Positions 1-9,207 of a DNA stretch of 64,000 nt are shown here, piece by piece. Source of the DNA: Chryseobacterium gambrini (GTDB lineage: Bacteria > Bacteroidota > Bacteroidia > Flavobacteriales > Weeksellaceae). The notes beneath the pieces were generated by a model. That model saw only the letters and a list, made by a program, of their open reading frames with translations, was not told where the DNA came from and did not search any database. Both the position numbers and the translations under genes were made by a program. How positions within the stretch are numbered: the first letter of the stretch is position 1; every line of letters starts with the position of its first letter. The DNA is taken from NCBI RefSeq assembly GCF_900156825.1, contig NZ_FTOV01000005.1:1-64000 (forward strand), read 5' to 3'.

Positions 1-2
1 CA

Positions 3-71
3 CAGGCTAAAAGTATGAGAAGAAAGGTAAGGTGTGATCCGTATGAACTTTTTCAAAAATTGATCACTTGA
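3..71 (+). CDS. C-terminal tail of an upstream gene (partial)
   Basis: An open frame enters from the window edge and ends at a TGA at 69-71, leaving about 22 residues ending in PYELFQKLIT. A terminator-like hairpin follows 30 bp later, which fits the end of a real gene. Too little is present to name the product; it could also be chance. Confidence 0.3.
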   Translation, partial: QAKSMRRKVRCDPYELFQKLIT

Positions 72-100
72 CGAAATATATTGAGTTAGCTATAACAAAC

Positions 101-127
101 AAAATCCGGGTAAAATATCTGGATTTT
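101..127 (+). terminator. Probable terminator of the upstream gene
   Basis: A 9-bp stem (AAAATCCGG with CTGGATTTT, one G-T pair) and a 9-nt loop end in a short T run. It separates the upstream tail from the transketolase gene. Confidence 0.5.
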
Positions 128-185
128 CCACATTTCCGTAAGCCATTAAAAAATTGTAAATTCGCATACAAATAAATCTTATATA

Positions 186-1037
186 ATGAGTAAAAGTATT
201 GAAGAGTTAAAATCTCTTACTACACAAATCAGAAGAGACATTTTAAGAATGGTTCATGCTGTAAATTCCGGTCACCCGGGAGGAAGTTTAGGTTGTACTG
301 AATATTTCACAGCCCTTTACGGAAAGGTAATGAACTATCATCTTCCTTTCACCATGGAAGGTAAAAATGAAGATCATTTCTATCTTTCTAACGGACATAT
401 TTCTCCGGTATTCTATTCTACTTTGGCAAGATTCGGATTTTTTCCGGTTCAGGAACTTAGTACTTTCAGAAAATTAGATTCAAGATTACAGGGACACCCG
501 ACGACTCACGAAGGTCTTCCGGGCGTAAGAGTGGCTTCAGGTTCTTTAGGACAGGGGCTTTCTGTAGCTTTGGGTGTTGCTCAGGGTAAAAAACTGGACG
601 GAGACAGCTCTTTGGTTTACTCTCTTCATGGCGATGGCGAATTGCAGGAAGGTCAGGTTTGGGAAGCATTTATGTACGCAGCAGCCAAAAAAGTAGACAA
701 CATTATTTCTACCATCGATTATAACGGACAACAGATCGACGGAAGTACAGATAACGTACTTTCTTTAGGAAACCTTCATGCAAAACTGGAAGCCTTCGGA
801 TGGACAGTTCTGGAAGAGAAAAACGGTAACGACCTTGAGGCGGTAATTGCTATTCTTGAAAAAGCAAAAACAGAAACCGGAAAAGAAAAACCGGTAGCCA
901 TTATTCTTCATACAGAGATGGGTTATGGTGTAGATTATATGATGGGAACTCACGCTTGGCACGGAAAAGCTCCGAATGATGAGCAACTGGAAACAGCATT
1001 CAAACAGTTATACTTAGAGGCTCCGGCTGATTATTAA
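186..1037 (+). CDS. Transketolase, N-terminal (pyrophosphate-binding) subunit
   Basis: This 283-residue protein is the first half of a split transketolase, which moves two-carbon ketol units between sugar phosphates in the cytosolic pentose phosphate pathway. Visible hallmarks are GHPGG (residues 29-33), the thiamine-pyrophosphate motif starting GDGELQEGQ (149-157) and the metal-ligand region around DYNGQ (178-182). The protein stops after the PP domain, and the pyrimidine-binding half follows as a separate gene 54 bp downstream, so the two should form one enzyme. A near-consensus -7 box (TAAATTCG, 157-164) lies just upstream. Split transketolases are common in Bacteroidetes. Confidence 0.93.
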   Translation: MSKSIEELKSLTTQIRRDILRMVHAVNSGHPGGSLGCTEYFTALYGKVMNYHLPFTMEGKNEDHFYLSNGHISPVFYSTLARFGFFPVQELSTFRKLDSRLQGHPTTHEGLPGVRVASGSLGQGLSVALGVAQGKKLDGDSSLVYSLHGDGELQEGQVWEAFMYAAAKKVDNIISTIDYNGQQIDGSTDNVLSLGNLHAKLEAFGWTVLEEKNGNDLEAVIAILEKAKTETGKEKPVAIILHTEMGYGVDYMMGTHAWHGKAPNDEQLETAFKQLYLEAPADY

Positions 1038-1091
1038 TTATTAGTAATGAGTAATTGGTAATAAGTAATCTTAATTAATAATTAGAAAAAA

Positions 1092-2039
1092 ATGAAATTT
1101 ACATATACAGAAAAAAAAGATACACGTTCAGGATTCGGAGCCGGATTGGCTGAACTTGCAGATAAAAATCCTAATGTTGTGGCGCTTTGTGCAGACCTTA
1201 TCGGTTCTTTGAAGATGGAAAAATTCATTGAAAAGGCTCCTGAAAGATTTTTTCAGGTAGGTATTGCGGAAGCGAATATGATGGGTATTGCAGCCGGTCT
1301 AAGCATTACAGGAAAAATTCCTTTTACGGGAACTTTCGCTAACTTTTCTACTTCAAGAGTTTACGATCAGATTCGTCAGTCGATTGCGTACTCCAATAAA
1401 AATGTAAAAATCTGTGCTTCTCACGCAGGTCTTACTTTGGGTGAAGACGGTGCAACACACCAGGTTCTGGAAGACATCGGAATGATGAAAATGCTTCCGG
1501 GAATGACGGTGATTAATCCTTGTGATTACAACCAGACAAAAGCAGCTACTTTAGCGATTGCTGATTTTGAAGGTCCGGTTTATTTAAGATTCGGAAGACC
1601 TGTAGTTCCTGTTTTCATTCCGGAAGATATGCCTTTCGAGATCGGAAAAGGAATTATGCTTCAGGAAGGAACGGATGTAACAATTGTTGCAACGGGACAT
1701 TTGGTTTGGGAATCTTTACTTGCTGCAGATGAGCTTGAAAAAGAAGGTATTTCCTGTGAAGTGATCAATATCCACACGATTAAACCTTTGGACGAAGAAA
1801 TCATCTTAAAATCTGTTGAAAAGACAGGAAAAATCGTAACGGCTGAAGAACACAACTACATCGGTGGTCTGGGAGAATCTGTTGCGGGAATGTTAGCAAG
1901 AAAAAGACCGACAAGACAGGAATTTGTAGCAGTAAACGATACTTTCGGAGAATCTGCAACGCCTGCTGAACTGATGAAGAAATATAAAATTGATTCTACT
2001 GCCGTGAAAGAAGCTGTGAAGAGAATTTTAGATAAATAA
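1092..2039 (+). CDS. Transketolase, C-terminal (pyrimidine-binding) subunit
   Basis: This 315-residue protein carries the pyrimidine-binding and C-terminal domains of transketolase. The segment RFFQVGIAEANMMGIAAGL (about residues 52-70) contains the conserved catalytic glutamate region of the Pyr domain, and the C-terminal region has the usual transketolase-C layout. It pairs with the N-terminal subunit directly upstream; together they match a full single-chain transketolase. The 54-bp spacer is AT-rich with short imperfect TAAT repeats and no good ribosome binding site, normal for this phylum. A strong terminator follows. Confidence 0.93.
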   Translation: MKFTYTEKKDTRSGFGAGLAELADKNPNVVALCADLIGSLKMEKFIEKAPERFFQVGIAEANMMGIAAGLSITGKIPFTGTFANFSTSRVYDQIRQSIAYSNKNVKICASHAGLTLGEDGATHQVLEDIGMMKMLPGMTVINPCDYNQTKAATLAIADFEGPVYLRFGRPVVPVFIPEDMPFEIGKGIMLQEGTDVTIVATGHLVWESLLAADELEKEGISCEVINIHTIKPLDEEIILKSVEKTGKIVTAEEHNYIGGLGESVAGMLARKRPTRQEFVAVNDTFGESATPAELMKKYKIDSTAVKEAVKRILDK

Positions 2040-2056
2040 TTCTTTTAAAAATAAAT

Positions 2057-2085
2057 AAAAAAGCATCCTTTTTGGATGCTTTTTC
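2057..2085 (+). terminator. Rho-independent terminator after the transketolase genes
   Basis: Stem AAAAAGCATCC / GGATGCTTTTT with a TTTTT loop, 18 bp after the stop codon. Confidence 0.85.
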
Positions 2086-2252
2086 GTTTGTTAACATCTT
2101 CGCAAGGGAGCGAAGCCTTATCGTAATCCATACATTTTAAGGCACAAGGATTTTCATCTTCGATAAAACTGATTGAGTAAAATCTTATTTTCTTACCTTA
2201 AAAGCAGAGTCAAAATTTAAAGAACTTTACTTCTTGCAAAATTCCAAGAAAA

Positions 2253-2666
2253 TTATTTTAGCTTTCTGTCTTCTTCTTTTATCGCTAAATCATTAATGCT
2301 TGCAAATCTTTTTCTCATCAAACCATTTTCGTCAAATTCCCAGTTTTCGTTTCCGTAAGCCCGGAACCAGTTTCCTTCTTTATTCTGATATTCATACTCG
2401 AAACGTACAGCAATACGGTTATCTGCATGCGCCCAATATTCTTTTTTCAGTTTATAATTAAATTCTTTCTGCCATTTGCTGCTGAGGAATTTTACAATTT
2501 CTTCTCTGCCATTTACAAATTGATCTCTGTTTCTCCATTCACTGTCTAAAGTGTAGGCTTTGGAAACTCTTTCAGGATCCTGACTGCTCCATGCATCTTC
2601 TGCAAGCTGAATTTTTTCAAGGGCTGTCTCTAAAGTGAACGGTGGAAGTGGGTGTTTCTGTTCCAT
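2253..2666 (-). CDS. DUF1348 / NTF2-like (SnoaL-type) protein
   Basis: A 137-residue protein that looks like the DUF1348 family of NTF2-fold small proteins: an N-terminal helix region ([20 protein letters not shown]), then [22 protein letters not shown] and a C-terminal sheet with [20 protein letters not shown]. Family members are often annotated as nuclear-transport-factor-2-like; the activity is unknown. It begins 2 bp after the TetR gene ends and is probably its co-transcribed target, so both should be controlled by the operator upstream of the regulator. Confidence 0.8.
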   Translation of the reverse strand: MEQKHPLPPFTLETALEKIQLAEDAWSSQDPERVSKAYTLDSEWRNRDQFVNGREEIVKFLSSKWQKEFNYKLKKEYWAHADNRIAVRFEYEYQNKEGNWFRAYGNENWEFDENGLMRKRFASINDLAIKEEDRKLK

Positions 2667-2668
2667 TT

Positions 2669-3196
2669 TTAATGTATTAGATTGTTAACTATTTTTTTTG
2701 ATTTTTCTATTAATTCATTTGATCTGAAAACCTGACTTTCGACAATTGAGCTTTCAAAAAGCAAATAGACATGATCAGAAAGATCTGCATCTTCCAGTAA
2801 TGATGAAAAATGATCTCTCAAATCCTGTTTATGACTTTGTATAACAGACAGTATTTTTAGGTTATCCGTCGGTATCTCAGATAAAATATTAAGAAAACTG
2901 CATCCTCTGAAATTTTCTTTCCGATTCATTTCTACTAAAAAGTCAAAAGAAGCGATCAGTTTTGATTTTACATCTTTTTCCCCCGATACAAATTTGTTGA
3001 GTTCACCAAACCAATAATCATGTCTTACGTTCAGAAATTCTACACACAAATCTTCTTTCGATTTAAAATACTGATAAAAACTTGCCTTTGCCACTTTTGC
3101 TTCGGCAATGATCTGATTTATTCCCGTGGAATTATATCCCTGTTTAGCAAACAGTTCAAACGTGGTTTGTATGATTCTTTCTTTAGGTGATACCAT
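2669..3196 (-). CDS. TetR/AcrR family transcriptional regulator
   Basis: A 175-residue repressor. The N-terminal helix-turn-helix spans about residues 7-55, including [19 protein letters not shown] and [20 protein letters not shown], the standard TetR signature. The C-terminal part is the ligand-binding domain and cannot be assigned an inducer. It is followed by the DUF1348 gene in the same direction with a 2-bp gap. A perfect 18-bp palindrome lies 46 bp upstream next to a consensus -7 box, strongly suggesting autoregulation of this two-gene operon. Confidence 0.93.
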   Translation of the reverse strand: MVSPKERIIQTTFELFAKQGYNSTGINQIIAEAKVAKASFYQYFKSKEDLCVEFLNVRHDYWFGELNKFVSGEKDVKSKLIASFDFLVEMNRKENFRGCSFLNILSEIPTDNLKILSVIQSHKQDLRDHFSSLLEDADLSDHVYLLFESSIVESQVFRSNELIEKSKKIVNNLIH

Positions 3197-3215
3197 TCTT
3201 TTGTTTTTGATAAGT

Positions 3216-3259
3216 CAAAAGTAATACAAAATTTTAAAAACAGACAGACCATTCTGTCT
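3216..3259 (-). promoter_or_regulatory. Promoter plus palindromic TetR-type operator
   Basis: On the minus strand a consensus -7 box TACTTTTG lies at 3223-3216. The -33 region is covered by a perfect inverted repeat, AGACAGA-CCAT-TCTGTCT (3242-3259). Palindromes of this size beside the gene are typical TetR operators. Binding is inferred. Confidence 0.7.
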
Positions 3260-3311
3260 ATATCGATAATAAAGATTTATCTATCACAAAAAAGAAGTCT
3301 TTTACATCCAT

Positions 3312-3334
3312 AAAAAAAGCGGACAAAGCCCGCT
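3312..3334 (-). terminator. Terminator after the small membrane protein gene
   Basis: On the minus strand, 5-bp GC-rich stem AGCGG / CCGCT followed by a run of seven T, just past the stop at 3357. Confidence 0.6.
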
Positions 3335-3356
3335 CTCAATTTATTATATTGTTAAA

Positions 3357-3734
3357 TTATCTAAAAAACTTCCATTTCGGAATAATCGCCAACATTCCGA
3401 AACCTGTAAAAAGGAAAAGATTTGTAACGTCGGTGTAAAGGAAAGTAGACAAGTAATAGTTGTGCATAAAGAAATGCAGAACCAGTAAGGCAGGAAAGGC
3501 AAAGATGCCTATTTTTCTGTAAAAAAACATCAGCACAAGACTTACCACCATTAAAGCATCAATCGCGAAAACAGTGTAAGCATACCAAGCCGGAATATTC
3601 AGGGTTTCGTGCTGCAAATATTCATCAAGATCGATCCCGAATCCCATAATCGTAAACAAGAGCAATGCTGCAAAAGCAAGGATGAAACCCCACCCTTTCT
3701 TCGGATCTTCATCAAAATAGCTGTATTCTTCCAT
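3357..3734 (-). CDS. Small integral membrane protein of unknown function
   Basis: A 125-residue protein with about four hydrophobic segments (near residues 15-32, 48-68, 73-91 and 98-115) and a short charged N-terminus (MEEYSYFDEDPKKGWG). No family was recognised. It stands alone between two terminator-like hairpins, so it is probably its own transcription unit. Its location between an Lrp and a TetR regulator does not reveal a role. Confidence 0.8.
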   Translation of the reverse strand: MEEYSYFDEDPKKGWGFILAFAALLLFTIMGFGIDLDEYLQHETLNIPAWYAYTVFAIDALMVVSLVLMFFYRKIGIFAFPALLVLHFFMHNYYLSTFLYTDVTNLFLFTGFGMLAIIPKWKFFR

Positions 3735-3746
3735 AACTACAAAAAT

Positions 3747-3779
3747 AAAGAACTTATGAGAGATTTCATAAGTTCTTTT
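3747..3779 (-). terminator. Terminator after the Lrp-type regulator
   Basis: A 13-bp perfect stem AAAGAACTTATGA / TCATAAGTTCTTT between the lrp-like gene and the next minus-strand gene. Confidence 0.65.
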
Positions 3780-3801
3780 ATATAATTCGTTTAAAATTTG
3801 A

Positions 3802-4272
3802 TTATACAGAGATCGCGTTAATCAGTCTGTTTTTATCACTTAAGTATTCTTCCATAGAAATCATACTTTCTGTTCTCATTACATCCTGAATATCATCGAT
3901 TTGGTAGATGATTCTCTTTGCATCGTCTGTATTCTTAGCTCTTACTTTGCAGAAAATATTATATTTTCCGGAAATTACGCTAGCTTCAATTACGTTTGGA
4001 ATAGTAGATAATTCTTTCAGAACTTCCTGAGTTCTGTTAGATTTGGTTAATAAGATTCCGATAAAAGCGGTGAAGTGATAGTCTAACTTTCCGTAATCTA
4101 TATTAAGAGATGATCCCAAAATAATACCTGCATCCTCCATCTTTTTCACTCTTACGTGAATTGTACCCGCAGAAACATCCATCTGCTTAGCAATTTCTGT
4201 AAAAGGCATTCTTGTGTTCTCTACTAAGAAATCAAGAATTTTCTTGTCTATTTCGTCCAGTTGATAGTTCAT
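3802..4272 (-). CDS. Lrp/AsnC family transcriptional regulator
   Basis: A 156-residue regulator with an N-terminal winged HTH (about residues 4-60; DEIDKKILDFLVENTRMPF then IAKQMDVSAGTIHVRVKKM) and a C-terminal RAM/AsnC ligand-binding domain (about 70-145). Such proteins sense amino acids or related metabolites and control their metabolism as oligomers. A -7 box TAAATTTG lies at 4324-4317 on the minus strand, giving a predicted leader of about 40 nt. It is monocistronic, with a hairpin downstream. Confidence 0.93.
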   Translation of the reverse strand: MNYQLDEIDKKILDFLVENTRMPFTEIAKQMDVSAGTIHVRVKKMEDAGIILGSSLNIDYGKLDYHFTAFIGILLTKSNRTQEVLKELSTIPNVIEASVISGKYNIFCKVRAKNTDDAKRIIYQIDDIQDVMRTESMISMEEYLSDKNRLINAISV

Positions 4273-4406
4273 ATTAGTTAAATTACAATTTCTTTAAAAA
4301 ATCTACATATTTTTTGCAAATTTATAAAAAATAATTTAACAAAAAAAATTATAACAAAGATTAACAATAATTAACACATATGACAAAAATCATTAAAATA
4401 TTCTGA

Positions 4407-7400
4407 TTATTTACTCCCTGATTTTACAGAATCTGTTTTTATTTGCGTTTGCTCAGCCGTTTGTTTTTTATCTTTTTTCTTCTTTTTGAATATAGAATTA
4501 AAACTCTTAGACCAAACAATCCCCGCTCCGTAAGCCTGGTTTGCAGTTCCGTTCGATCCGGCTCCGTTCACCATTCCGATATTGGAAGGCTTGGAATACC
4601 CTCTTAATAAGAGACTTCCGTCATTTTTCTTAGAAATATCATATTCTATCGTTCCTTCTCCGGAAAGATAATTAACGTCTGTATTTTCGGTTTTTGTTAA
4701 CGGAATTCCCAATCCTGTTTTTACTTTAACTCTTGGTGAAAGAGCAAAACTTACCCCCGCATTCGCTCTGTCTCCAATGTTGGAATACTGGTCTCCTTTT
4801 ACATAATTCAGGTCGATCTGGAACTCGCTGCTCATGGCATTTAACACAGAACCCAATTGTTTCAGCAATAAATTATATCCCTGTGTCTGCGCAACATCTC
4901 CCACATTTACATTCACTCCTCCAGTCTCAGAAACATTGAAGGTACTCAACAACAATACAGACCCGAACTGAAGTACTTTTTCACCTTCCTGACTCATCTT
5001 CGCTGCCAAAGTTTCTTTAATCTGACTGGAAACATCCAAAGCAGTTACATTAAGATCTATTTTAGGATCAATAAGCGATTGGGTAATATTTGCCTGAAGC
5101 AGAATACTGATCGGCTGAAGACTTCCCATATTAAGATATTCTCCGGCATTGGAAACCACTCTTGTATAATTTGCTGTAATATCTAAAGCAGGTTTCATTG
5201 CATCTCCGTCCCATCGGATGCTGCTTCCCTTCTCGATCTGGAAGGTTTTATTAAGAATAGCTTTAGAAACAAAAGTTCCGTTGTCTACTTTATAGGCTCC
5301 GTTCATAGCAATATTTCCCTGTCGGCTCATCTGGAAACGAAGTTTTTCCGCGGCTCCTTTTACCATGATATTTCCTACATCGTCGCCAATTAAAACATTT
5401 ACGGTAGTTCCCTTATCAACATCCAGAGCAAAATCAAGATTCATATTGGCTCCGGATTTTTTCTTTTCGTCTAAAGTTACCAATCCGTCTTTTCCTTCTT
5501 TCAGAAATCTCAGCATTTTAAATTCCTCAACATTGGAAGTGGAACCTGAATTGAATGTAAAAGTACTTCCGTTTAAGGCTTTCATATTCGGTGTAGAAAT
5601 ACTCAACCCCGAAACAGGTCCGTCAACGTAAAGATCGCCCTGCCCGTAAACTCTTCCCCAGAAAAGATCCAGATCCTTCTGCGTTGTGTTCAGCATAAGT
5701 AAATTATCGGCTCTCATCACGAGGTTGACTCCCATTGATGAAAGGGTCTCAAACTGAATCGCACCGGAAATATTTCCCTTCGAATTCGTCCTTCCGTCAT
5801 GAACCTCAACGCTGTTAAGAATCGCCAAACCTTTCGTTAGAGGAATTACTGTATCATCAAAAGAGTAATCGACTCCAGTAAACAAAAGTTTCAGTCCGAA
5901 TCCTTTAAGCGCAATATCGCCACTGTAATCCAGATTGCTGAATTTTCCTGAAATTTTAAGATCTCCGGTTGCTTTTCCTCTCAGATTTCCAAAAACCGAG
6001 GTTACAAACTGCTGGGCAAAAGCTACATCAAAATCACGCATTTCTGCAGTAAGATCAATGGTTGGAGAAGCAGTATTATTGTTCACCGTTCCGGTTACGT
6101 GAAGGCTGTTGTTTCCGATAATTCCTGCGGAATTTACTTTTATATCGACGTCATAGACATTCAGAGAATAACTGTTGGTTGCAGAAATTATAATATCCCC
6201 CATATCATTTCCGTTCATCATAATGTCATCAATCGTCATATCCACCAAAGGCTGCAGCGTGTTTTTATCCATTTTAATTTTCACACTTCCGTTTGCAAGA
6301 CCTTTAATGTTCATAGAGTTTCCTCCGCCCTGCATATCCAGCAGTTTTTCGATGGCAAAATTATCTACTTCCGCATCTACATAAAAATCCTTTGCAGATT
6401 TAAACTGGGCATCTTTAATAAACAATGCACTGTTGTCTGAAAAAATCCTGAGATTCTGAATATCAAAATCGCCTTCTTTTTTACGGTAGGTAATGGAATG
6501 ATTGAGTTCCGGACTGGTATCTATTGCCCACGTTACGTCATTAAACTTCACCTCAGTAGGCTCGAACCTGAACACAAAATCTCCTCCTGCGTTGGTTGAC
6601 TGGTTAACGTTGATGGCATATTCTTTAAGATTATCATCCAGCTCATCTTCCGGACTTCCGTGCTTAAATTTCGTTGCCAGATGAAGAATGGTATTATTCT
6701 CGTTTCTTCCGCTTAAGGTAATATCTTTAAGAACATTTTTATTGTACAGAACACTGTTGATTTTAGCATAAATCTGCTCATTGAGATTTGCCGTATTAAT
6801 TCTTACCATAACGCTGTCTACCATCGCGCTGTCTCTGGTAATATTATCCCTTTCGTTGATTTTATAATCAGGATTTGCAGCAGCCAGAGCTTTGTCCGCT
6901 TCTGTGATCTCCTGAGTTTTCGTCATGATATATTTCAGTGAAGCCGCATCTACATTCAGAATCAGGTTATTGGAATTTCCGTCGTACTGTCCTTCTACTT
7001 TTGCACCCTGCGGAATTTTAAGATCCGGTAAAAAATAGCTTACCAAACCTTGCTGCACATCAAAATTCATGGCAAAAGTCTGTCCTCTGTACATTTTTCT
7101 CGGTGCAGGACCCACAAGAATTTTATTGAGTCCGTTTTCTACCATTCCGGCAAGATCTCCTAAATTATATCTTCCTGAAATTTTTCCGTTAACTGCTCCC
7201 GGAGCATCCACATCAATTACACGTCCACCGTTTTCCACAAAAGTCTTCACTTTAGCATTCGGAATGGAATATTTCTGAGTTGCCGTTGCAAAATTAATTC
7301 CGCTGGCTTCCACATCCAGTGTTAAATCGTTGATGGATGACATTGCCATTTTACCATTTACTTTTCCGCTCACAATCTGGTTTCCGGGTTTATTGGTAAA

Positions 7401-9203
7401 GTAATTCATGTTCAGATAATTAACATCAGCATTTACATTCATCGAAATTCTTGAAGTGCTGAAATCAATTAATCCCTTTATGGTTGCTTTTGCCTGTTCA
7501 TCATTCACGGTGATGAGTCCGTTGTATTTTTTATGATCCAATAATCCGTCGAGATACAGATTATTGATCTCCTTATTCATAATTTCAATGCTCGAAATCT
7601 GTGATTTCGTCGTCAGTTTCATCGTATTCACATCAAAACTCTGTCCGTTGATATTGAACTTCCCAGAAATTAATCCTACCGATTTGTTTTTTGTAATCAC
7701 GGAAGTATTAAGATCCTTCACTTCGGCTATTCCTGCATATTTCGGCATCGGAGAGCTGTATTCCGTTAAAGAAAAATTCGTGATTTTTGCCTGCCCGATT
7801 CCCGTCATCAGATTTCCGTTTGAAACGTAGACACGGTTCGGATTTACACTTGCGGTTCCGTTGTATTTTAATTTTCCGAAATCATCCGCAAAGTTTTTCA
7901 TTTTTTTAGCGATAAATGAAGGCATCATCGCTTTCAGATTCTTATACGTAAAATCTGCGGAAAGATCGTTGGTTTCAATTAAAAAATTACCTTTCAGCAG
8001 TTTATTCACCTTCATTTTTTTGGTAGCAATATTCACATCAGGATTTCGGATGAGAAAATTATCCAGTTTAAAATCATTCAGCGGACCTGTCATTTTCCCT
8101 GAAACATTGAAAGGTTTAAAGTTATCCCAGTTCGTTACAAAATAACTGATGTCGTAACCGCTTAACTGGCTTCCCAGTTTTAGATTCATATCCCATTTTA
8201 CTTTGTCTGCAAAATCTGCCCACGAACCGTCATCATGAAGGTTGAATTTTATATCTCCCTGTAAAAGCGAGTGATCTGTGTTTAAAGTAAGGTCTTTCAG
8301 AAAAAGATATTCCGGTGTCATGGAAAGCTCGGTAGAAAAAGTATCCACAAAATGAGATTTCCCCCATCTTGTTGTGGTGAAAGACATATTATTGATTGAT
8401 CCTGAAATATTTCTTCCGTTTACTTTTACATTCGGGGCAATCAGATTAAAGTTGGTTGCGGTTAACCATTTTCCTTTTTCACCCGGAGAATTCAGATTAA
8501 CGATGGAAACTTTAGAATCCAGAATCTGCAATCGGGAATCGAGCTGAAACGGAGGTTTATTGGGATCTCTTTTTTTACCGCTGTCGAACAATTGTGTAAA
8601 ACGGATAAAGTTTGAAATGCTGTCGCCTTTGTACGTAATCACTTTTACATCCGCATTTTTTAAAGTAAGGGAATTGAAGCTTAAAGAATTATTTTTGGTA
8701 ATATTGGAGGCTAAAGAAAGCCAGTTGGAATTGGCAATAAATTCTTTGGACTGAATAAAATCGTATCCTTTGTAATCTTTGATTTTTAAACCTTTGATTT
8801 TTACATTTCCGAAAAAATTCACCTCAACACTTTCTGTTGACATCTGTGCTTTAAAGTCGCGGTTAACAATTTGTAACGCCTGATCTGCCGCCCATTGTTT
8901 TGTGGAAGGAAGATTAATAATTACAAAAATGGCTGCCACCAAAGCCAAACCCAGCCAGAAGAGAATCAGTAAAAGCTTTGCCCACCAGGAATAACTGGTA
9001 ACGTCTTTTACCGCCTGTTTTCCAAATTCTTCAGCCGTCTCAATGGGATGATTAATTGCATCTGAAGCAAGTTCAGACGCCTCCTTAACTGTTTCTTTTA
9101 CAACACCTTCCGCATTTTCAACAGCTTTCTGTACCTGATTACCTAAGTTACCAGCTACTGATTTTTTGTTCTCATTCTCGTTATTATTCTCTAACTTTGC
9201 CAT
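4407..9203 (-). CDS. TamB-like translocation/assembly module protein (DUF490)
   Basis: This 1598-residue protein resembles TamB: a single inner-membrane anchor (about residues 74-97 after a charged, helical N-terminal tail), a very long beta-rich region with AsmA-like repeats, and a C-terminal TamB domain (roughly the last 350 residues, including FQIEKGSSIRWDGD and PSELQIDLNYVKG-like segments). TamB proteins span the periplasm and help with outer-membrane protein or lipid transport. The start is placed at MAKLENNNEN (ATG at 9203) rather than a longer frame from 9272, because the longer start would run into tsaD. Its start lies 4 bp from that of divergent tsaD. Confidence 0.9.
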   Translation of the reverse strand: MAKLENNNENENKKSVAGNLGNQVQKAVENAEGVVKETVKEASELASDAINHPIETAEEFGKQAVKDVTSYSWWAKLLLILFWLGLALVAAIFVIINLPSTKQWAADQALQIVNRDFKAQMSTESVEVNFFGNVKIKGLKIKDYKGYDFIQSKEFIANSNWLSLASNITKNNSLSFNSLTLKNADVKVITYKGDSISNFIRFTQLFDSGKKRDPNKPPFQLDSRLQILDSKVSIVNLNSPGEKGKWLTATNFNLIAPNVKVNGRNISGSINNMSFTTTRWGKSHFVDTFSTELSMTPEYLFLKDLTLNTDHSLLQGDIKFNLHDDGSWADFADKVKWDMNLKLGSQLSGYDISYFVTNWDNFKPFNVSGKMTGPLNDFKLDNFLIRNPDVNIATKKMKVNKLLKGNFLIETNDLSADFTYKNLKAMMPSFIAKKMKNFADDFGKLKYNGTASVNPNRVYVSNGNLMTGIGQAKITNFSLTEYSSPMPKYAGIAEVKDLNTSVITKNKSVGLISGKFNINGQSFDVNTMKLTTKSQISSIEIMNKEINNLYLDGLLDHKKYNGLITVNDEQAKATIKGLIDFSTSRISMNVNADVNYLNMNYFTNKPGNQIVSGKVNGKMAMSSINDLTLDVEASGINFATATQKYSIPNAKVKTFVENGGRVIDVDAPGAVNGKISGRYNLGDLAGMVENGLNKILVGPAPRKMYRGQTFAMNFDVQQGLVSYFLPDLKIPQGAKVEGQYDGNSNNLILNVDAASLKYIMTKTQEITEADKALAAANPDYKINERDNITRDSAMVDSVMVRINTANLNEQIYAKINSVLYNKNVLKDITLSGRNENNTILHLATKFKHGSPEDELDDNLKEYAINVNQSTNAGGDFVFRFEPTEVKFNDVTWAIDTSPELNHSITYRKKEGDFDIQNLRIFSDNSALFIKDAQFKSAKDFYVDAEVDNFAIEKLLDMQGGGNSMNIKGLANGSVKIKMDKNTLQPLVDMTIDDIMMNGNDMGDIIISATNSYSLNVYDVDIKVNSAGIIGNNSLHVTGTVNNNTASPTIDLTAEMRDFDVAFAQQFVTSVFGNLRGKATGDLKISGKFSNLDYSGDIALKGFGLKLLFTGVDYSFDDTVIPLTKGLAILNSVEVHDGRTNSKGNISGAIQFETLSSMGVNLVMRADNLLMLNTTQKDLDLFWGRVYGQGDLYVDGPVSGLSISTPNMKALNGSTFTFNSGSTSNVEEFKMLRFLKEGKDGLVTLDEKKKSGANMNLDFALDVDKGTTVNVLIGDDVGNIMVKGAAEKLRFQMSRQGNIAMNGAYKVDNGTFVSKAILNKTFQIEKGSSIRWDGDAMKPALDITANYTRVVSNAGEYLNMGSLQPISILLQANITQSLIDPKIDLNVTALDVSSQIKETLAAKMSQEGEKVLQFGSVLLLSTFNVSETGGVNVNVGDVAQTQGYNLLLKQLGSVLNAMSSEFQIDLNYVKGDQYSNIGDRANAGVSFALSPRVKVKTGLGIPLTKTENTDVNYLSGEGTIEYDISKKNDGSLLLRGYSKPSNIGMVNGAGSNGTANQAYGAGIVWSKSFNSIFKKKKKDKKQTAEQTQIKTDSVKSGSK
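9165..9199 (+). promoter_or_regulatory. Promoter of tsaD inside the tamB coding start
   Basis: A TTTG (9165-9168), 23-bp spacer and perfect -7 box TAACTTTG (9192-9199) sit just before the tsaD ATG at 9208. The predicted transcription start falls within a few bases of the ATG, so the mRNA would be leaderless or nearly so. The element lies within the first codons of tamB. Confidence 0.6.
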
Positions 9204-9207
9204 TATT

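Noticed and set aside
1038..1091. Short TAAT-type repeat between the transketolase genes
   Set aside because: It is a small AT-rich spacer with imperfect repeats; no structural or regulatory role can be supported.
4733..8754. Many plus-strand frames of 60-110 codons inside tamB
   Set aside because: They are shadows of the long tamB frame on the other strand, with no known motifs.
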